Origin: an uncultured Clostridium sp. | GTDB taxonomy: Bacteria; Bacillota; Clostridia; Lachnospirales; Lachnospiraceae | Direction of reading: 5' to 3' | Length of the DNA: 64,000 bases | NCBI GenBank assembly: GCA_934438135.1 | Contig: CAKSBP010000009.1 | Span: 22,122-86,121, forward strand | Shown here: one piece after another, positions 1 through 7,685 of the stretch | Numbering within the stretch: position 1 is the first letter of the stretch | Layout: each line of letters opens with the position of its first letter | The notes under the pieces: model-generated | What the model was told of the DNA's origin: nothing | The model's input: the letters and a program-made list of their open reading frames with translations, nothing else | Databases searched by the model: none | Position numbers and translations under genes: made by a program

Positions 1-99
1 GATGATTTAACCATAGATGATTTGCAAAAGACTTTACAAAAAGAAATTCGTATTGTAAAATCAGACGGAGCGTCTTTTATTGATACGATTTTAAATTAG
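1..99 (+). CDS. DUF512-family protein, C-terminal fragment
   Basis: The first 32 codons of the window read in frame to a TAG at 97-99; the gene starts outside the window. The visible tail (DDLTIDDLQK near its start) fits the acidic end of clostridial DUF512/PDZ proteins (NifB/MoaA-like oxidoreductase annotation), where a phrase of the type DDLTVEDLEKAL precedes a short C-terminus. Such genes commonly lie directly upstream of der in Clostridia, which supports the call. Only the tail is seen, so no catalytic motif can be checked. Confidence 0.6.
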   Translation, partial: DDLTIDDLQKTLQKEIRIVKSDGASFIDTILN

Positions 100-179
100 A
101 AAAGATACAGGAGGGAGCATGCAGCTCCCACAGATTGATGTCTCATATAGATATTTGATGACATTTTGGAGGAAAAAAT

Positions 180-1505
180 ATGAATAAATCAATTGTTGCT
201 ATTGTTGGCAGACCAAATGTAGGAAAATCAACATTGTTTAATGCACTTGCCGGAGAAAAGATTTCGATTGTAAAAGATTTTCCAGGTGTAACGAGAGACC
301 GTATTTATGCAGATGTAAGCTGGTTATCTCATCAGTTTACCATGATTGATACGGGTGGTATTGAACCAGATTCCAAGGATCTGATTTTATCCCATATGCG
401 TAAGCAGGCTGAGATTGCTATTGAGACAGCAGATGTTATTATCTTCCTTGTTGATGTAAGACAGGGACTGGTTGATGCAGACTTTAAAGTAGCGGATATG
501 CTTCGCAAATCCCATAAGCCAGTTGTTTTAGTAGTAAATAAAGTAGATAATTTTGATAAGATGATGCCGGATGTTTATGAATTTTACAACTTAGGTATCG
601 GGGATCCGATTCCGATTTCCGCATCATCCAAACTGGGTACTGGAGATATGTTAGATGAAGTCGTAAAATATTTTCCAGTTGAAAATGAAGAACATCCAGA
701 AGACGAAAGACCTCGTATTGCCATTATTGGTAAGCCAAATGTAGGAAAATCATCTATTATTAATCGTCTTCTTGGGGAAAACCGCGTTATCGTATCGGAT
801 ATTGCTGGAACAACAAGAGATGCTATCGATACAGCGGTTACGTATGATGGAAAAGAATTTGTTTTTATTGATACAGCTGGTTTAAGAAGAAAGAGCAAGG
901 TCAAAGAAGAACTGGAACGTTACAGTATTATCCGTACTGTTGCTGCGGTGGAAAGGGCAGATGTTGTCATCATGGTAATTGATGCGACCGAAGGTGTTAC
1001 GGAGCAGGATGCGAAGATTGCAGGAATCGCCCATCAGAGAGGAAAAGGCATTATTGTTGCAGTGAATAAATGGGATGCAGTTGAAAAAGATGATAAAACC
1101 ATTTATAAACAGACGAGAGATATTAAAGATGTCTTATCATTTATGTCTTATGCGGAAATGGTATTTATTTCAGCTAAGACAGGACAGAGAATACCGAAAA
1201 TGTTTGATTTAATTGAACAGGTAATCCAGAACCAGAGTTTACGTGTTCAGACAGGTGTGCTGAATGAAATTCTTGCAGAAGCAGTTGCACTTCAGCAGCC
1301 GCCTTCAGATAAAGGTAAGAGACTTAAGATTTTTTATATGACACAGGTATCTATTAAGCCGCCTACATTTGTTATTTTTGTAAACAGCAAAGAATTAATG
1401 CATTTCTCCTACACCAGGTATATTGAAAATAAAATAAGGGAAGCATTTGGATTTGCTGGAACTTCACTGAAATTCATTATCAGAGAAAGGAAGGAAAAGG
1501 GGTAA
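180..1505 (+). CDS. der: Ribosome biogenesis GTPase Der (EngA)
   Basis: Der is an essential GTPase with two tandem G domains and a KH-like C-terminal domain; it acts in 50S subunit maturation. The 441-residue protein is the usual Gram-positive length. The first G domain has GRPNVGKS at residues 10-17 and NKVD at 120; the second has GKPNVGKS at 184-191 and NKWD at 296. The C-terminal third is basic, as expected for the KH-like domain. The start is set by GGAGG about 6 bases before the ATG. The stop codon directly abuts the start of plsY, so the two genes are co-transcribed and probably translationally coupled. Confidence 0.97.
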   Translation: MNKSIVAIVGRPNVGKSTLFNALAGEKISIVKDFPGVTRDRIYADVSWLSHQFTMIDTGGIEPDSKDLILSHMRKQAEIAIETADVIIFLVDVRQGLVDADFKVADMLRKSHKPVVLVVNKVDNFDKMMPDVYEFYNLGIGDPIPISASSKLGTGDMLDEVVKYFPVENEEHPEDERPRIAIIGKPNVGKSSIINRLLGENRVIVSDIAGTTRDAIDTAVTYDGKEFVFIDTAGLRRKSKVKEELERYSIIRTVAAVERADVVIMVIDATEGVTEQDAKIAGIAHQRGKGIIVAVNKWDAVEKDDKTIYKQTRDIKDVLSFMSYAEMVFISAKTGQRIPKMFDLIEQVIQNQSLRVQTGVLNEILAEAVALQQPPSDKGKRLKIFYMTQVSIKPPTFVIFVNSKELMHFSYTRYIENKIREAFGFAGTSLKFIIRERKEKG

Positions 1506-2132
1506 ATGATTCTAAAGTCAGTTGTTTGTATTTTGCTGGGCTATCTTTTTGGATGTTTTTCTACTGGATATTTTGTTGGAAAGAAGAACCATATTAACAT
1601 CAAAGAAGAGGGGAGCGGTAATTCAGGTGCGACCAACGCTTTAAGGACAATGGGCATCAAGGCCGGATTAGTGACTTTTATTGGAGATTTATTGAAAGCA
1701 TTTATTCCGGTATTGGCTGTCCGGTTTCTTTTCAGAGACCAGAACAACTGGATGCTGTTAGGTCTTTATATTGGTTTAGGAGTTGTACTTGGACATAATT
1801 TCCCGTTCTGGCTGAAATTCAAAGGAGGAAAAGGAATTGCAGTTACATCTGCAGTAATTGTTTCTCTTGCAGACTGGAGAGTTACACTGATTGGACTTAT
1901 TTTGTTCATTTTGATTGTAGCATTAACAAGGTATGTATCTTTAGGTTCTTTGATGGTTGCGTGGCTGCTTCCAGTGGATATTGTAATATTCTGGAGAGGT
2001 AACGAGCATTTTGTACATATGCTGATCGTCAGTTTATGTTTTACTGTATTAGCTTATGTACGTCATGCTGCCAATATTAAGAGATTACTGAATGGAACAG
2101 AGAGCAAGGTCGGTTCCAAAAAGACGAAATAG
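1506..2132 (+). CDS. plsY: Glycerol-3-phosphate acyltransferase PlsY
   Basis: PlsY is the integral-membrane enzyme that moves the acyl group of acyl-phosphate onto sn-glycerol-3-phosphate, giving lysophosphatidic acid, the first step of phospholipid synthesis. The 208-residue protein has about five hydrophobic segments and the family motifs GSGNSGATNALR (about residues 37-48) and GHNFPFW followed by KGGKGIA. The ATG follows the der stop with no gap, and its ribosome binding site (GGAAGGAAAAGGGG) lies inside the end of der. gpsA, which makes the glycerol-3-phosphate substrate, is the next gene, so the pair is functionally linked. Confidence 0.96.
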   Translation: MILKSVVCILLGYLFGCFSTGYFVGKKNHINIKEEGSGNSGATNALRTMGIKAGLVTFIGDLLKAFIPVLAVRFLFRDQNNWMLLGLYIGLGVVLGHNFPFWLKFKGGKGIAVTSAVIVSLADWRVTLIGLILFILIVALTRYVSLGSLMVAWLLPVDIVIFWRGNEHFVHMLIVSLCFTVLAYVRHAANIKRLLNGTESKVGSKKTK

Positions 2133-2155
2133 ATATGCTCAAAGGAGGATTTAAA

Positions 2156-3169
2156 ATGAGTAAAGTCAGTTTACTTGGTGCCGGGAGCTGGGGAACCGCA
2201 CTGGCAATTTTATTAGCAAATAACGGACATGAAGTTACTTTATGGTCCGCATTAAAAGATGAGGTTGAGATGTTATCCGTTCACCGGGAGCATAAAGACA
2301 GACTTCCAGGAGTCATTTTACCGGATTCCATTTCTGTTACGTTAGATTTGGAAGGTGCCTGTACGGATAAAGATTTAATCGTATTTTCTGTAGCATCTCC
2401 TTATGTAAGACAGACTGCAAAAAATGCATCTTCATATATTAAGAAGGGGCAGATGATTGTCAATGTTGCAAAGGGAATTGAAGAAAGTACCTTATATACG
2501 ATTTCTGATATTTTGGAAGAGGAAATCCCACAGGCACGTATTGCGGTATTATCTGGTCCAAGTCATGCAGAAGAAGTAAGCAAAGGAATTCCTACGACGG
2601 TTGTAATTGGTTCCAAATGCAAAGAAACAGCAGAGACTGCACAGGATATTTTTATGACGGATGTATTTCGCGTTTATACAAGTCCGGATATGATTGGGAT
2701 TGAACTGGGTGGTTCTTTAAAGAATGTCATTGCATTGGCAGCAGGAATTGTAGATGGACTTGGCTACGGCGATAATACAAAGGCAGCTTTGATGACAAGA
2801 GGAATCGCAGAGATGAGCCGTCTTGGTATTAAAATGGGTGGTAAAATGGAGACATTTGCAGGTTTATCCGGAGTTGGTGATTTAATCGTTACCTGTACAA
2901 GCAAGCATTCCAGAAACCGTAATGCAGGTTATTTAATCGGAAAAGGCTATACTATGAAAGAAGCAATGGATGAAGTAAAACAGGTTGTAGAAGGTGTTTA
3001 TTCTGCGAAAGCTGCACTTGGTCTTGCTAAGAAATATGATGTAAGCATGCCGATTGTAGAACAGATTTGTGAAGTGTTATTCGATAATAAGCCAGCGAAA
3101 GAAGCTTTGAACGAATTATTAACCCGTGACAGACGGAATGAGTATCCGGAGTTGGAATGGGATAACTAA
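2156..3169 (+). CDS. gpsA: NAD(P)-dependent glycerol-3-phosphate dehydrogenase
   Basis: GpsA reduces dihydroxyacetone phosphate to sn-glycerol-3-phosphate in the cytoplasm and so supplies PlsY. The protein (337 residues from this start) opens with a Rossmann dinucleotide-binding motif GAGSWG at residues 8-13. GGSLKN with the probable catalytic lysine lies near residue 189, and the C-terminal helical domain contains GLSGVGDL. The open frame begins 21 bases earlier at 2135, but a perfect AAAGGAGG lies between that ATG and the one at 2156, so 2156 is taken as the start. A strong terminator follows, ending the der operon. Confidence 0.96.
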   Translation: MSKVSLLGAGSWGTALAILLANNGHEVTLWSALKDEVEMLSVHREHKDRLPGVILPDSISVTLDLEGACTDKDLIVFSVASPYVRQTAKNASSYIKKGQMIVNVAKGIEESTLYTISDILEEEIPQARIAVLSGPSHAEEVSKGIPTTVVIGSKCKETAETAQDIFMTDVFRVYTSPDMIGIELGGSLKNVIALAAGIVDGLGYGDNTKAALMTRGIAEMSRLGIKMGGKMETFAGLSGVGDLIVTCTSKHSRNRNAGYLIGKGYTMKEAMDEVKQVVEGVYSAKAALGLAKKYDVSMPIVEQICEVLFDNKPAKEALNELLTRDRRNEYPELEWDN

Positions 3170-3186
3170 AAGAAGTCAAAAAAACT

Positions 3187-3219
3187 CCGCTAAAGCAGCG
3201 TACTTTAGCGGTTTTTTTT
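3187..3219 (+). terminator. Intrinsic terminator after gpsA
   Basis: A perfect 9-bp stem CCGCTAAAG / CTTTAGCGG with a 7-base loop is followed by eight T. It closes the der-plsY-gpsA unit and separates it from sporulation gene spoIVA. Confidence 0.93.
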
Positions 3220-3235
3220 GAAGGAAACTTTCCCT

Positions 3236-3265
3236 GTTATAATTTCTATCCCCTCCGCATATATT
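3236..3265 (+). promoter_or_regulatory. Probable sigma-E (mother cell) promoter of spoIVA
   Basis: GTTATAAT at 3236-3243, a 14-base spacer, then CATATATT at 3258-3265. This resembles the sigma-E pattern (about GKMATATT, N13-15, CATACAHT) with one or two mismatches per box. spoIVA is sigma-E dependent in Bacillus and, as far as known, in clostridia, so the position fits. Transcription would start near 3272, about 23 bases before the start codon. Confidence 0.55.
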
Positions 3266-3294
3266 GTATTAGTGCATATGGAAAGGGGATAGTT

Positions 3295-4770
3295 ATGGAC
3301 AATTTTGATGTATATAACGATATTTCAGAACGGACGAATGGCGAGATATACATAGGTGTTGTAGGTCCGGTCAGGACTGGTAAGTCGACTTTTATCAAAC
3401 GCTTCATGGATTTACTTGTAATCCCAAATATAGAAGATGTACATAGTAAGGAACGTGCTATTGATGAACTGCCACAGAGTGCAGCCGGCAAGACCATTAT
3501 GACAACGGAACCAAAATTTATTCCAAAAGAGGCAGCAGAAATAAAAATTTCAGATGAGAAGAAGGTAAATATTCGGCTGATTGACTGTGTCGGCTATATG
3601 GTTGAGGGAGCACAGGGGCATATTGAAAATGAGCAGGAGCGAATGGTAAAGACTCCGTGGTTTGACCATGAAATTCCTTTCACCCAGGCAGCGGAGCTGG
3701 GAACGAAAAAGGTTATTAATGATCATTCTACCATCGGCTGTGTTATTACGACAGATGGAAGTTTTGGAGAAATTCCAAGAGAAGGCTATATTCAGGCGGA
3801 GGAAAAGACCATTGATGAATTAAAAAAGCTTGGAAAGCCTTTTATTGTATTGTTAAATACGAATCGTCCATATTCCGAAGAGACTATCGCGCTTGCCAAA
3901 GAGATGGAGGAGAATTACAATGTAGCTGTCATGCCGGTAAACTGTGAACAGCTTAGAAAAGATGATATTACGAGAATTATGGAAGGAATTTTATCCGTAT
4001 TTCCAATTGCCCAGATTAATTTTTATATGCCAAAATGGGTGGAGATGATGAAGGAAGACCATCCACTTAAACAGGATTTGATTAAGTGTGTGAAAAAGAC
4101 CATGTCCAATATGGCATTAATTAAAGATGTCAATTACAGCAATATGAGTCTGGACAGTACTTATATAAAAAAAATGAAACTGGATGAAATTGATATGAAG
4201 ACTGGTCATGTCAATGTTGGAGTGGAATTTGATGATCAGTATTATTATCAGATTCTCAGTGAGATGATCGGAGAGGAAATTACTGGGGAATATGATTTGA
4301 TTGCTACGATTAAAGAACTGGCAGCTATGAAAAAGGAATATGCCAAAGTTGGAGATGCCTGCGACAGTGTCCGTGCAAGTGGTTATGGTGTTGTAACTCC
4401 TACCTTGGAAGAAATTTCGATTGAAGAGCCGGAGATTATCAAGCATGGCAGTAAATATGGAGTTAAAATTAAGGCGACCGCTCCTTCCATTCATATGATT
4501 AATGCAAATATTGAAACAGAAATTGCTCCAATTGTGGGAAGTGAAGAACAGGCAGCCGATTTGATTCAGTATATCAACGATAGTACGCAGGATAATCCAA
4601 GTGGCATCTGGGAGACAAATATTTTTGGAAAATCCATTCAGCAGCTTGTGGAAGAAGGGATCACTAATAAGGTAAATAAATTGACAGATGAGAGTCAGCA
4701 GAAACTGCAGGAAACCATCCAGAAGGTTATTAATGACAGCAATGGCGGATTGGTTTGTATTATTATTTAA
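3295..4770 (+). CDS. spoIVA: Stage IV sporulation protein A (SpoIVA)
   Basis: SpoIVA is the spore-coat basement-layer ATPase that polymerises on the forespore surface, anchored by SpoVM, and is needed for coat and cortex assembly. The 491-residue length matches the Bacillus protein (492). A Walker A motif GPVRTGKST lies at residues 24-32, and the conserved middle region carries the long SpoIVA-specific domain. The C-terminus ends NGGLVCIII, a family signature needed for localisation. The start follows AAAGGGGA. The gene is monocistronic, with a terminator on each side. It shows that the organism is, or descends from, an endospore former. Confidence 0.97.
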   Translation: MDNFDVYNDISERTNGEIYIGVVGPVRTGKSTFIKRFMDLLVIPNIEDVHSKERAIDELPQSAAGKTIMTTEPKFIPKEAAEIKISDEKKVNIRLIDCVGYMVEGAQGHIENEQERMVKTPWFDHEIPFTQAAELGTKKVINDHSTIGCVITTDGSFGEIPREGYIQAEEKTIDELKKLGKPFIVLLNTNRPYSEETIALAKEMEENYNVAVMPVNCEQLRKDDITRIMEGILSVFPIAQINFYMPKWVEMMKEDHPLKQDLIKCVKKTMSNMALIKDVNYSNMSLDSTYIKKMKLDEIDMKTGHVNVGVEFDDQYYYQILSEMIGEEITGEYDLIATIKELAAMKKEYAKVGDACDSVRASGYGVVTPTLEEISIEEPEIIKHGSKYGVKIKATAPSIHMINANIETEIAPIVGSEEQAADLIQYINDSTQDNPSGIWETNIFGKSIQQLVEEGITNKVNKLTDESQQKLQETIQKVINDSNGGLVCIII

Positions 4771-4786
4771 CATGTTGTTTAATAAA

Positions 4787-4835
4787 AAAGAACCTGAAAT
4801 TTTCATTGTGAAATGAGAGTTTCAGGTTTCTTTTA
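4787..4835 (+). terminator. Terminator after spoIVA
   Basis: AACCTGAAA (4791-4799) pairs with TTTCAGGTT (4820-4828). The loop is large (about 20 bases), flanked by an A-rich run before and CTTTTATT after, so this is a plausible intrinsic terminator. Confidence 0.75.
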
Positions 4836-4908
4836 TTCAATTTTTGGAGTAAATTATTACAAGAATATTGCAGAACTCTCGGTAATTGGTAAAAGAAATG
4901 ACACATTG

Positions 4909-4937
4909 TTGACAAAGTTAGAAAAGATTGCTATAAT
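4909..4937 (+). promoter_or_regulatory. Consensus sigma-A promoter for the NlpC/P60 gene
   Basis: TTGACA at 4909-4914, a 17-base spacer, then TATAAT at 4932-4937: a full consensus match. It is followed by a leader of roughly 105 bases that is AT-rich and shows no clear structure. Strong constitutive expression of the downstream cell-wall hydrolase is expected. Confidence 0.85.
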
Positions 4938-5048
4938 AACCACGTAATATATTTAATACTTTTGTAACAATTTTAACATGAACATAATAAATAAAAAGTG
5001 TACGTATAAAAATAAAAAATGCATTATAGGTTTTTAGGAGGACTATTT

Positions 5049-6341
5049 ATGAGAAAGCATTTAATGCTCATAGGAGTAGCTGGATTAACAGGAATGTCAC
5101 TGCTGGGGTTATCTGGAACAGAGGCATCGGCTAATGCAGAAAAGGCACTGCTTGCAGATGCACATTTTTCATCGACTAATTTTTATTCACCAAAGAAGCT
5201 TGCAGCTGCGATTCTAGAAGATGTTGTAGAAGATAATAATGAAGAAGCAGCTAAGACAGTTACGGTGAGGAATTCTTCCCCAGAGAAGAAAGAGACAGGT
5301 AAAAAAAAGACAGAAGAAAAAAATGCAAAAGATTTAATCAGCAATTTAAACTATGATAGATTAGGTGTTGCGAAAGTTGATAATTGGCTGAACATCCGTA
5401 AGAAACCAGGAACGGATCAGAAGATTATCGGTAAGCTTCCTAAAAATGCAGGCTGTAATGTGTACGGTATAAAAAAAGGCTGGGCGAAGATTAAGTCCGG
5501 AGATGTAACTGGTTATGTAGATGCAAAATATCTGGTATTGGATAAGGAAGCGGAAGCATATGCATTAAAGGTTGGTAACAGGGTTGCAACAGTTAAGACA
5601 GAGACTTTAAATGTCCGTTTTCTTCCAGCAACGGATTCTGCGATTTATACCTTAGTTCCTGTAGATGAGGATATGGATATTGTCAAGGAGAAGGTTTCTA
5701 AAGAACTGATTCAGGAATTTATTAAAAATCATTTTACGAATAAAGAAGAAAAAGCTTATATTAAAGGTGTAGATAAGAAAGCGATGTACAAAGATCTGGA
5801 TAACTGGGTTTTAGTACGGATTGATAGTGATAAAGTATTTGTAAATAAGGAATATGTAGATATCTCTTACCAGCTAAAAAAAGCGGTTAAGATAAAGAAA
5901 CTGACCGTAAAGAAGAAAAAGAAAACAGCATCGGTACAGTCTTCTTCCTCATCTTCTTCCGACTCTACTGTAACAACATCGACCCGTGTCAGCATGGTTG
6001 ATTATGCGATGAATTTCTTAGGAAACCGTTATGTATGGGGCGGTACGAGTTTAACAAACGGAACCGATTGTTCTGGATTTACCATGAGCATTTACCGTAA
6101 TTATGGGTATTCCATTCCTAGAACATCCAGTGCACAGGCATCGGCATCCACAAGCGTTTCTTCTGGGGCTGCAAGGCCAGGCGACTTATTTTTCTATGGA
6201 AGCGGTTCTTCTGTAAGCCATGTTGCTATGTATATTGGTAATGGACAGGTTATCCATGCAAGTAATGAGAGGGATGGAATTAAGATTTCCAATGCATATT
6301 ACCGTACACCAGTGAAGATTGGTAGATTTATTCATGATTAA
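5049..6341 (+). CDS. Secreted SH3b-NlpC/P60 peptidoglycan endopeptidase
   Basis: A probable cell-wall gamma-D-glutamyl-meso-DAP type hydrolase (430 residues). It has an N-terminal signal peptide (MRKHLMLIG, then a hydrophobic stretch ending near TEASANA). Two bacterial SH3-type repeats follow (WLNIRKKPGTDQKIIGKL at about residues 110-127, and LNVRFLPATDSAIYTLV further on). Next come a basic KKKKK stretch, a poly-serine linker, and a C-terminal NlpC/P60 domain. The catalytic residues appear to be Cys341 (TDCSGF), His391 (SHVAMYIG) and His403 (VIHASN). The frame is open from 5019, but TAGGAGG precedes the ATG at 5049 and the signal peptide begins there. It is transcribed alone from a consensus promoter, with a terminator after it. 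Confidence 0.92.
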   Translation: MRKHLMLIGVAGLTGMSLLGLSGTEASANAEKALLADAHFSSTNFYSPKKLAAAILEDVVEDNNEEAAKTVTVRNSSPEKKETGKKKTEEKNAKDLISNLNYDRLGVAKVDNWLNIRKKPGTDQKIIGKLPKNAGCNVYGIKKGWAKIKSGDVTGYVDAKYLVLDKEAEAYALKVGNRVATVKTETLNVRFLPATDSAIYTLVPVDEDMDIVKEKVSKELIQEFIKNHFTNKEEKAYIKGVDKKAMYKDLDNWVLVRIDSDKVFVNKEYVDISYQLKKAVKIKKLTVKKKKKTASVQSSSSSSSDSTVTTSTRVSMVDYAMNFLGNRYVWGGTSLTNGTDCSGFTMSIYRNYGYSIPRTSSAQASASTSVSSGAARPGDLFFYGSGSSVSHVAMYIGNGQVIHASNERDGIKISNAYYRTPVKIGRFIHD

Positions 6342-6358
6342 TAGATAGAGCGAATAGG

Positions 6359-6393
6359 AAAAAGGTTATCATGTAGCGTGGTAATCTTTTTCT
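6359..6393 (+). terminator. Terminator after the NlpC/P60 gene
   Basis: AAAAAGGTTATCA pairs, with two G-T wobbles, with TGGTAATCTTTTT across a 7-base loop. The T run lies within the right arm. Confidence 0.8.
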
Positions 6394-6419
6394 TTTATAA
6401 AGTAGGAGGTCTTACAAAC

Positions 6420-7478
6420 ATGCAGGAAGATACGGAGAAAGTGATTCTGCCATTAAAGGAATCCTTAACAAAAGCCTGGCCGGAAAATAATTTTCTAAAT
6501 GCTTTGGTTCAGACAATGGATACGGGATATGACTGGCTTATGAATACCCATATACAAACTTACGGTTCGGTGTATCGGAATCAAACATATGATATATTTG
6601 AAGGACGGGTCACGTTTTATCCATTTGGGATGCTTCGCGCTAATATTTATGACTTGTGTCCTTTTATTCGAAAATATAATATACCAAGAAAATACGTATT
6701 GGAGAATTATAGTAAGTTTAGTGATTTTCTTGTAAAATCCATTCAGAAAAGATTTTATATCTGTACAAGGATATATCAGCATTTTCTGAAAGACGATTTA
6801 AGAGTACATCCGTGTTATTTTTTTGGGTATGACTTGATAGAAAAAAAGTTTTGGACCGCGGATAATTATGAAAATGGAAAGTACAAAACAAAAATTTTGA
6901 GTTTTCAGGATGTGGACAAAGCTTTTGATGAGGCGAAGGAATATGGTTGGGATGCAGGTGTTTTTTTGTATGAAATGCAGGATTATCATTTTGAAAATAA
7001 TGTTACATTTATTGCAGATCAGGTTGAGGATTATCTGCTTTCGGGAAAGGGAATGTGCTACTTGAATCGATTTTATTGTCCAAGCCCTAAATATAAAAAT
7101 GAAGATGAGGAGGGGCAGGTTGTTTTGGGATTAGCATCCTATCAGATTTTATTTGACCAGATAGAACCATTGAAAGAGGGAAAATCGTCTTCTGGTAACT
7201 TAGATTTTCGGTCCTTTGTATTTTTGCGTGATCATAAGAAAATGATGCTTTTGAGAAATCGTTATTTAGAAGAAAAAGGAGTTCTCCCGTCAGACAGCGG
7301 TTTGCAGGAGCAGGTAGATAAACTGTACCGTAGTACTTCTCAGTTTTTGTATATGTTGTTGAAATTTAATGCAAAGCCGGAAGAAGACCAATATAAAAAA
7401 TGTAGAAGTAAATTAGAAGAAATCAGATACTTGGATGAAGAATATATGAAGCATCTGTTGAATGTGTTACGTAGATAA
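6420..7478 (+). CDS. Uncharacterised protein, distant relative of the BtrH-like protein at 62536
   Basis: A 352-residue cytosolic protein with no signal peptide or membrane segment; I cannot assign a function. By eye, residues about 90-210 align with the BtrH-like protein at 62536-63618. Both have a FL-x(2)-I stretch, a hydrophobic strand, then HPCYFFGYDL in this protein against HEIFIYGYDD in the other, followed by a strand, an aromatic/Gly/Tyr turn and an acidic helix. Both also end in a charged helical tail. This copy has no clear equivalent of the N-terminal cysteine (Cys20) of the other, so it may have lost or changed activity. The open frame starts at 6378, but AGGAGG at 6404-6409 selects the ATG at 6420. 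It stands alone between terminators. Confidence 0.7.
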   Translation: MQEDTEKVILPLKESLTKAWPENNFLNALVQTMDTGYDWLMNTHIQTYGSVYRNQTYDIFEGRVTFYPFGMLRANIYDLCPFIRKYNIPRKYVLENYSKFSDFLVKSIQKRFYICTRIYQHFLKDDLRVHPCYFFGYDLIEKKFWTADNYENGKYKTKILSFQDVDKAFDEAKEYGWDAGVFLYEMQDYHFENNVTFIADQVEDYLLSGKGMCYLNRFYCPSPKYKNEDEEGQVVLGLASYQILFDQIEPLKEGKSSSGNLDFRSFVFLRDHKKMMLLRNRYLEEKGVLPSDSGLQEQVDKLYRSTSQFLYMLLKFNAKPEEDQYKKCRSKLEEIRYLDEEYMKHLLNVLRR

Positions 7479-7487
7479 GTAAAAATC

Positions 7488-7547
7488 AAGATTCTATATC
7501 AATCGGAAATAGTCAGAGAACTATGGATGAGATATAGAATCTTTTTT
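7488..7547 (+). terminator. Terminator after 6420-7478
   Basis: AAGATTCTATATC (7488-7500) pairs perfectly with GATATAGAATCTT (7531-7543) across a 30-base loop, followed by more T. Confidence 0.8.
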
Positions 7548-7597
7548 ATATGGGACATATTCTTTTTATGAAATTTGTGTGTGTGAATCCTTTCTGG

Positions 7598-7626
7598 TTG
7601 AATTAGACAGGGAAGTTATGTATAAT
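7598..7626 (+). promoter_or_regulatory. Sigma-A promoter for the MutS-like gene
   Basis: TTGAAT at 7598-7603, a 17-base spacer, then TATAAT at 7621-7626. It lies 60 bases before the start codon of the MutS-like gene and may drive the whole rnhA-mutS-mutL run. Confidence 0.65.
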
Positions 7627-7685
7627 AAGAAGTAATTTTTTATGCCTTGTAAATTATGGGTAAATCTGGATAAGGTGGCGAAGAA

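Noticed and set aside
3247..3291. Imperfect inverted repeat (TATCCCCT / AGGGGATA) that would hide the spoIVA ribosome binding site
   Set aside because: The left arm lies upstream of the start site expected from the sigma-E-type promoter, so it would not be in the mRNA.
4117..4806. 229-codon open frame opposite spoIVA
   Set aside because: Shadow of a well-identified gene: no ribosome binding site, no recognisable domain, Asn/Ile/Phe-rich composition typical of antisense frames.
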